DNA of 64,000 bases, taken from the NCBI GenBank assembly GCA_946535985.1, contig CAMNDY010000008.1:1-64000 (forward strand), given 5' to 3'. The notes under the pieces are model-generated. The model searched no databases. It had not been told where the DNA came from and saw nothing but the letters and a program-made list of their open reading frames with translations. This document shows, one piece after another, positions 58,889 through 64,000 of the stretch (positions are counted from its first letter, which is position 1; every line of letters starts with the position of its first letter). Position numbers and translations under genes: made by a program. This DNA is from an uncultured Treponema sp. (GTDB lineage: Bacteria > Spirochaetota > Spirochaetia > Treponematales > Treponemataceae).

Positions 58889-59808
58889 TTCTGCAAATCT
58901 TCCGGCTTCTTCTGGAACTTAGACATGTTGTAAGAAGGAATTTCAAACCAGTAAGGAGATTTATTACACTTTGCATAATAAAGGTTTGAAGAGCCCTGAT
59001 CCTCCGGATTTGCAGGAACAATATATGTTTCTACAGTAATAAGTCCGGTTGTAGTTCCGACCTGAACTGCAATGTAAGGCTCGCCTCCAATATCATCAGT
59101 TTTACCATGCCACTTTGTTGTAGTAAGTGCATTGAAAGAGTTGAGCCAGTCTGCAGCTTTTTGTGCATCAAGCGTGATATTTGCACCAGAAATATTCCAT
59201 ACAAGATTTTCGGCTTCACCACTTCTTGAAACAGCCCAGGTTTCTTCTCCAGGACGTGTAACCGAAACAGAAGAAATATCTACAGACTGAACAGAATAAA
59301 CTGTTTTAGTGCGAACCTGATCTTCTGTTTTATCAAAGATATTGCGGTAGTCACCGTCTACAAGATAAATATCATTTGTACCGTTTACAGTTGCATAACA
59401 CTGAATACCGGTAGAAGAATCCTTACCAAGAGTAAAGGTTCTAAGAACCTTGTCTCCTGCGCTGAGTGTAACCTTGATTGCGTTAGCATCATCAAACTCA
59501 TATTTTGCTACAGAAGCGGCATTCGAAAGACTGGCAACCCTATCAAGAGCCTTGATGTTCTGGGCATAAGAAATCATTGAATCGATATTAGATTCAACAG
59601 CTTCAAACTTTTCGTTGTTGATAAGCCATTTTCCATCTTCGCTTACAATAGAAAGATTACCATCATCCTTTTCGATTAAAATCTTATCTGGAGTGTCTGT
59701 AAATGTAAAAGACTTTACAGTACTTCTTGAATTAAGAATTATCTGAACAATTCCGACAATCAGCAGAATTACGTCGGCTGCAATTAAAACTATCTTTCTT
59801 GTTTTCAT
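58885..59808 (-). CDS. DUF4340 membrane-anchored protein
   Basis: 307 aa. One N-terminal membrane helix (VLIAADVILLIVGIVQIIL region, residues 5-25), then an extracytoplasmic beta-rich domain. The layout KILIEKDDGNLSIVSEDGKW, YFVDGDYR-like YLVDGDYRNIFD and VQSVDISSVSVTRPGEETW is typical of DUF4340, often found beside GldG-like ABC subunits. It overlaps both neighbours by 4 nt. It is probably a structural part of the same exporter-like complex; function unknown. Confidence 0.82.
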   Translation of the reverse strand: MKTRKIVLIAADVILLIVGIVQIILNSRSTVKSFTFTDTPDKILIEKDDGNLSIVSEDGKWLINNEKFEAVESNIDSMISYAQNIKALDRVASLSNAASVAKYEFDDANAIKVTLSAGDKVLRTFTLGKDSSTGIQCYATVNGTNDIYLVDGDYRNIFDKTEDQVRTKTVYSVQSVDISSVSVTRPGEETWAVSRSGEAENLVWNISGANITLDAQKAADWLNSFNALTTTKWHGKTDDIGGEPYIAVQVGTTTGLITVETYIVPANPEDQGSSNLYYAKCNKSPYWFEIPSYNMSKFQKKPEDLQK

Positions 59809-61889
59809 TTGTCTGCCTCACTTTTTTTGTCATTTTCTACAAAGCGGTCATCATCAGGATTATAAGTTCTGTTGATTCTAATCTTACGCTTGATTCTAAG
59901 TCTCCAGACAATAAGTCCTGCAATAACAACAAAAATCGCAAGACCATATTCGTTCAAGAGCTGAAAGAAGGTTACCTTTGCCTTTGACTGTGTATCAAGA
60001 ACGTTGATTGTTACACCCTTAGTACGCATTCTGCAAAGCTCTTCATTTCCGTTCAAATAATCAATTGCATTAACAAGCAAAAGTGCAATTCCCTGCGAAG
60101 CGTCATCCGGGAATACCTGAGGTGTTGTAATCATTGAAGTACCTGCAACAATGATTTTTCCAGCCTGCTTACTCTTTGAAAGATGTGTAGAAATTGAATA
60201 ATCACCCTGACCTTCTTCCTGCTTTTCGCTTGAAACAGGAGCCTGGTCAAAGGCACTGTTGAATTCGCCTTCGAGCAAGACCATAAGGTTTCGCTTTGCA
60301 AGAGACTTTGTATCTTCCGGAGGAGTAAGAACAAGAGGATTAAGCATAAGTCCTTCAGGATCCTGTGTCCAGGCTTTTGCACTTGATTCAACAAGAACAG
60401 TCGATTTTACACCATCATTTTCTTTTATTTCCAAAGGAGCGCTCTGAAGCATAATTACGTTTCCAAGATTGCTTGTGATTGCATTCTTGTTATTAAGCTG
60501 TTCCTTCTGCAAAAGAGGTGCCCAATAAAGCTCAAGAATTCCATACTGATTATGATAAGTTTCGCAGCACTGAGAATCCATTACATATTTTTTAGAAATT
60601 GTAACGCCATACTTTTCGAGCAGTCTGTTGATGTTTACATCATTTTCAATATAGGTAGTCTGCTGGCCGTAGAAGGAATTGTTTGTCTGCATTTCCTGTA
60701 AAGGATCTACAAGGAACAAAACGTTTCCACCGCGCATAATAAACTGGTCAATTTTGTAAAGCTCTTCTTCTGTCATATCCTGCTTTGGACCGTTTATAAC
60801 GATGCTCTTCATCGAAGCAGGAATATCATCTGTAGACAAATCAAGTGTTTTGATTTCATACAAATCAGAGAGGGCTGTATTAAAGCCGGAAGCGCCTTCT
60901 TTAGTAGCAAGATCAAGTTCGCCGTTTCCAACAATGTATCCAAACTGTGTAGGCTTAGAAATGAGGCTCTGAATTGCTTCGTTGATTGATTCATCAATTG
61001 TGTCTAATCCTACAATTGCATAGTTGTTAAAGAAGATATCCTGAATCTGAACAGGAAGAGAAATGAATCTTTCGCCATATTCAACAACTACACCAATACA
61101 ACCTGTTTCCAGAATGCCGTTTGCATTTCTGTAATTAATAGGCTGAATTCCATAACGCTCAATGTAACCATTAACTTCGTCTACTGCAGGATGGATAACA
61201 TTGTACTCAAGCTTATCCATCTTTGTTTTATTAATTTCGCGGCAAACTTTTTCAATAGAATCTTCAAGAACATCAACTCCAGAAATTCTAAGAGACTTGA
61301 TTGCGCTGCTCATAATTACATTAAGCTGAATCTTGTCGTCGCCTTTTAAGGTTTCAAGAGAAGCAGCCGTATTAATCATTTTTGAGATTGTAGAAGTGAG
61401 CTTGTATTCAAAACCTTCAGAGCTTGTAACAGGATCGATGAGTTCAACAATATCACCATAAGAAATTGCAAGACCCATGTAAGTCTGTTTTACACCAATC
61501 TCATTATTATTTACTTCCTGAATCTGAACCTGACGCAAGCCGTAGTTCTGTGCAAGATTCTGATTTTCTTCTTTAGACAAATCCATAAAAGAAACAGAGA
61601 AATTCTTGTTTGCAGCACGCTTGTATTCTTCAAGCAGATCTTCCACATACTGAGCAACCTGACTGTACTGTACAGGAAGTTTTTTATCAAAGAAGACACG
61701 GATAGAAACCGGTTCATCAAGATTTTTTACAATTGATTTACTTGCCTTAGAAAGCGAATATGATTTTTGCTTTGTAAGGTCAGCACGAACATATGCATTG
61801 CTTCCAACAAAATTAAGGAGAACAAGAAGAATTAAAAACAAAACAAAATCAGAAGCCGAGCTTTTAAACCATTCAATAATCTTTTTCAT
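59805..61889 (-). CDS. GldG-like ABC transporter auxiliary protein
   Basis: About 694 aa from the ATG at 61889 (GGAGG 8 nt upstream; the frame is open from a GTG three codons earlier). One helix near the N-terminus (DFVLFLILLVLLNFVGSNAY) and one at the C-terminus (LAIFVVIAGLIVWRL) bracket a large periplasmic part of the ABC_transp_aux/GldG type: KQKSYSLSKASKSIVKNLDE, ISKPTQFGYIVGNGELDL-like block, and INGPKQDMTEEELYKIDQFI followed by RGGNVLFLVDPLQEM. Homologues act with GldA and GldF in gliding or secretion in Bacteroidetes. Function in spirochaetes is not known. Confidence 0.85.
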   Translation of the reverse strand: MKKIIEWFKSSASDFVLFLILLVLLNFVGSNAYVRADLTKQKSYSLSKASKSIVKNLDEPVSIRVFFDKKLPVQYSQVAQYVEDLLEEYKRAANKNFSVSFMDLSKEENQNLAQNYGLRQVQIQEVNNNEIGVKQTYMGLAISYGDIVELIDPVTSSEGFEYKLTSTISKMINTAASLETLKGDDKIQLNVIMSSAIKSLRISGVDVLEDSIEKVCREINKTKMDKLEYNVIHPAVDEVNGYIERYGIQPINYRNANGILETGCIGVVVEYGERFISLPVQIQDIFFNNYAIVGLDTIDESINEAIQSLISKPTQFGYIVGNGELDLATKEGASGFNTALSDLYEIKTLDLSTDDIPASMKSIVINGPKQDMTEEELYKIDQFIMRGGNVLFLVDPLQEMQTNNSFYGQQTTYIENDVNINRLLEKYGVTISKKYVMDSQCCETYHNQYGILELYWAPLLQKEQLNNKNAITSNLGNVIMLQSAPLEIKENDGVKSTVLVESSAKAWTQDPEGLMLNPLVLTPPEDTKSLAKRNLMVLLEGEFNSAFDQAPVSSEKQEEGQGDYSISTHLSKSKQAGKIIVAGTSMITTPQVFPDDASQGIALLLVNAIDYLNGNEELCRMRTKGVTINVLDTQSKAKVTFFQLLNEYGLAIFVVIAGLIVWRLRIKRKIRINRTYNPDDDRFVENDKKSEADK

Positions 61890-61901
61890 CTTTCTCACCT
61901 C

Positions 61902-62633
61902 CTACATTTTATTTTTTGATTCGGCACGAACTGTGCACACGAAGAACAGGGCCGTAAGCGAAACGAAATAAAGCAAATCGCGGGTATCAAGAATACCTTT
62001 TGAAATTGAACCAAAGTGAACCGATGCCGAAAGGAAAGAAAACAATTTTACAATTCCATCCGGAAGGAAGACTAAGAAGGATTCTACAAAAGTGAGTGCC
62101 AGACAAATTGCCATGGCAACCGCAAATGCTATAATCTGATTTTTTGTAATTGAAGAACAGAACAAGCCGATTGCGCTATATGCTGCACAAATAAAAATTG
62201 CTCCAAGATATCCTCCAATAATCGGACCGTAATCTGGAGAACCAAAAATCTCGGCAGTAATTACGTAGAACAAAGTTGGTGCAAGCATTACAAGAGCTTC
62301 AACAAGTACTGCAAGATATTTTCCTGTAACAACATCAATTTCTCTTACCGGAAGAGTCATCAAAGTTTCAATAGAACCAACTCGTTTTTCTTCTGAGAAT
62401 ACGCGCATTGTAATTGCAGGAATAAAAAAGGAAAGAAGAATTGGCAAGAGAGAGAAGAAATTACGAAGCTCTGCTCTGTTCTGAAGGAAGAAGGTTGCAA
62501 AGAAAAGCAGACCGTTTATTACAAGGAAGAGGCCTGTTACAATATAACCAATTGGTCCCGAAAAATAAGAACGAAGTTCCCTGCGCAAAATTACAAAGGC
62601 AGGATTTTTTGCTTTAACTTTTTTATCGCTCAT
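61902..62633 (-). CDS. ABC-2 type permease (GldF-like)
   Basis: 243 aa, six membrane helices. N-terminal FVILRRELRSYFSGPIGYIV, then FFSLLPILLSFFIPAITMRVFSEE and GSIETLMTLPVREIDVVTGKYL are typical of the ABC-2 permeases of the GldF/NosY group. It starts directly after the ATPase stop (TAAATG). It forms the membrane part of the exporter with the ATPase at 62634 and the GldG-like subunit at 59805. Confidence 0.88.
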   Translation of the reverse strand: MSDKKVKAKNPAFVILRRELRSYFSGPIGYIVTGLFLVINGLLFFATFFLQNRAELRNFFSLLPILLSFFIPAITMRVFSEEKRVGSIETLMTLPVREIDVVTGKYLAVLVEALVMLAPTLFYVITAEIFGSPDYGPIIGGYLGAIFICAAYSAIGLFCSSITKNQIIAFAVAMAICLALTFVESFLVFLPDGIVKLFSFLSASVHFGSISKGILDTRDLLYFVSLTALFFVCTVRAESKNKM

Positions 62634-63557
62634 TTATTTTGCCTCCGTGAGAGCATGGAATACATCTTCAAGAGAGTTAGACTGCATTGCCATTGCATAA
62701 ACATCGCAGCCGTTTTCTACAAGAGCCTTTACAAGAGCAGGCCTGATTTCTTTTTCTTCGTTTACAGAAACAACAATTTCGTTGTGTCCGTTTTCTACTT
62801 TGTTTGAAGAAACATTTGAAACGCCTGTTATTGCTTTTGCAGCGCTTTCTGCATTTTTTGCATTTCCGTCAAACTCAACAAATACAGTTGTTGAAGAACC
62901 AATGCTGTTTTTAAGATTTTCAATTGAGCTGTCGGCAACAACCTTTCCGCCGGAAATAATGATAGCGCGAGAACACAAGGTTTCTACTTCGCTAAGAATA
63001 TGTGTTGAAATAATAACAGTTCTTGTTTTACCAATTTCGCGGATAATTGCACGAACGTCTTCTACCTGGTTAGGGTCAAGACCAGAAGTTGGTTCATCAA
63101 GAATAAGAATCTCCGGGTCGGCCATGAGGGCGTGTGCAAGAGATACACGCTGTCTGTTACCTCGAGAGAGTTCCGAAATATTCTTGCTCATTACTTCTTT
63201 AAGTCCGCATTCCTTGCAAAGGGCAGGAACTTTTTCGGCAGGGTCTTCGCCATGCATCTGGGCAATATACTTGAGATAATCTTCTACAATCATCTCGCCA
63301 TAAAGTGGAGCCGATTCCGGCATATAACCGATTTTCTTTTTTGATTCTACAGGAGCCTTTGTAATGTCTTCTCCGTCAATAAAAATCTGACCTTCCGAAG
63401 GAGCCAGGAAGCCTGTAATCATTCGCATTGTTGTAGTTTTACCAGCACCGTTAGGACCAAGCAGACCAACAATCTGTCCTGTAGGAATGGAAAAACTCAC
63501 ATCATTAACCGCACGAAATGACCCGAATTTTCGGGATACGTGGGAAACCTCTATCAT
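62634..63557 (-). CDS. ABC transporter ATPase (GldA-like)
   Basis: 307 aa. Walker A GLLGPNGAGKTTTMRMI (about 33-49), signature ELSRGNRQRVSLAHAL (Ser-Arg-Gly in place of Ser-Gly-Gly, common in this group), Walker B LILDEPTSGLDPNQV and switch STHILSE. The C-terminal 90 residues form the extra domain of ABC-2 ATPases. First gene of a five-gene operon: ATPase, permease, GldG-like, DUF4340, pth. GGAGG ribosome binding site. Confidence 0.92.
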   Translation of the reverse strand: MIEVSHVSRKFGSFRAVNDVSFSIPTGQIVGLLGPNGAGKTTTMRMITGFLAPSEGQIFIDGEDITKAPVESKKKIGYMPESAPLYGEMIVEDYLKYIAQMHGEDPAEKVPALCKECGLKEVMSKNISELSRGNRQRVSLAHALMADPEILILDEPTSGLDPNQVEDVRAIIREIGKTRTVIISTHILSEVETLCSRAIIISGGKVVADSSIENLKNSIGSSTTVFVEFDGNAKNAESAAKAITGVSNVSSNKVENGHNEIVVSVNEEKEIRPALVKALVENGCDVYAMAMQSNSLEDVFHALTEAK

Positions 63558-63629
63558 TTGAGAGCCTCCAAATTTTTTTGTATTATAGTTAAGTATAACG
63601 AATTTATGGACTTTTGTGAAATAATTGTT

Positions 63630-63657
63630 TGTTAATTATTGTTTCCATGCTAAAATA
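63630..63657 (+). promoter_or_regulatory. Putative promoter of the PNPOx-like gene
   Basis: TTGTTA (63630-63635), a 16-nt spacer and TAAAAT (63652-63657), followed by GGAGG and the ATG. Confidence 0.4.
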
Positions 63658-63675
63658 ATACAAATGGAGGCTCAC

Positions 63676-64000
63676 ATGAACGATATTAATGAAGTTTGTG
63701 AATTTATAAAAAAGTGCGGAACTTACTATCTGGCAACTGTGGAAGGTGACCAGCCAAGAGTAAGACCTTTTGGAACAATAAACCTTTTTGAAGGTAAGCT
63801 TTATATTCAGACCGGAAAAGTAAAAGAGGTTTCAAAGCAGATTCTGAAAAATCCAAAGGTAGAAATTTCTTGTTTTGCGGGGGCTGAATGGCTGCGTCTT
63901 GCAGGAGAGCTTGTACGCGATGACCGCATTGAAGCTAAAGAAGATATGCTTAACCATTATCCGGATTTAAAGAACATGTACTCGGCAACAGACGACAATA
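63676..64000 (+). CDS. Pyridoxamine 5'-phosphate oxidase-like flavoprotein, 5' part
   Basis: 108 codons are present; the gene runs off the window. GGAGG lies 5 nt before the ATG. The protein begins MNDINEVCEFIKKCGTYYLA and continues VEGDQPRVRPFGTINLFEGK, LYIQTGKVKEVSKQILKNPK and AEWLRLAGELVRDDRIEAKE, a pattern of the small FMN-binding split-barrel family. Many of these act as nitro- or flavin-dependent reductases, not vitamin B6 oxidases, and substrate cannot be named. Confidence 0.85.
   Translation, partial: MNDINEVCEFIKKCGTYYLATVEGDQPRVRPFGTINLFEGKLYIQTGKVKEVSKQILKNPKVEISCFAGAEWLRLAGELVRDDRIEAKEDMLNHYPDLKNMYSATDDN

Overview
The window reads as chromosomal DNA of a host-associated Treponema-like spirochaete, probably from gut or rumen. 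This is inferred from AT-rich sequence, many lipoproteins with spirochaete-style relaxed lipoboxes (FTSC, SVSC, LSSC, FTGC), a secreted GH10 xylanase and a GDSL esterase, abundant second-messenger enzymes, and a dnaX-ybaB-recR cluster. No phage, CRISPR array or rRNA was seen.

Layout. 1-445: the first codons of a type I DNA methylase (hsdM, minus strand), an initiator tRNA-fMet gene with promoter and terminator, and a 24-nt inverted copy of the tRNA 3' end. 446-3849: recR-ybaB-dnaX and a small lipoprotein, minus strand. 4119-7170: metY, an anion transporter and a secreted protein. 7388-12486: a polyphosphate operon (GH63-like glycosidase, ppx/gppA with HD domain, ppk1). 12497-14512: a BirA-type operator followed by bioY-bioM-bioN. 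14617-19233: secreted proteins and a flavodoxin-SCP2-membrane fusion. 19259-24146: a lipoprotein, an HTH-desulfoferrodoxin fusion, a GGDEF protein and an SGNH esterase lipoprotein. 24180-29324: an ECF S component with trkA-trkH, and a DUF1846 protein. 29667-34048: an HD-GYP protein, a GH10 xylanase and a CYTH protein. 34160-36632: guaA, flanked by structured repeat elements and a MITE. 36697-39680: a LysM lipoprotein, an HTH regulator and glmS. 39794-48521: six consecutive lipoproteins. 48584-56493: a periplasmic-propeller adenylate cyclase, an orphan UrtA-like binding lipoprotein, and a CHASE2 cyclase with M48 protease and SH3 protein. 56568-63557: an FAD oxidoreductase, pth, and a Gld-like ABC operon. 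63676-end: the start of a PNPOx-like gene.

Themes. (1) Second-messenger signalling is dense: two class III cyclases, one GGDEF and one HD-GYP protein; the CYTH protein could be a further nucleotide-processing enzyme. (2) Polyphosphate, biotin and K+ uptake genes form compact operons. (3) Several housekeeping genes lack a Shine-Dalgarno and have a promoter whose predicted start point is at or within a few bases of the AUG (dnaX, bioY, guaA; nearly so for the DUF1846 gene and the FAD gene). (4) A dispersed repeat with core CTTCGACAGGCTCAGGGAC sits between genes and has entered coding frames. (5) The most unusual material is a family of multi-hairpin elements around guaA and upstream of the HD-GYP gene. 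Two copies share a fold with different stem sequences, and one copy is inside a 215-bp MITE with perfect 23-bp inverted ends and a 10-bp target duplication.
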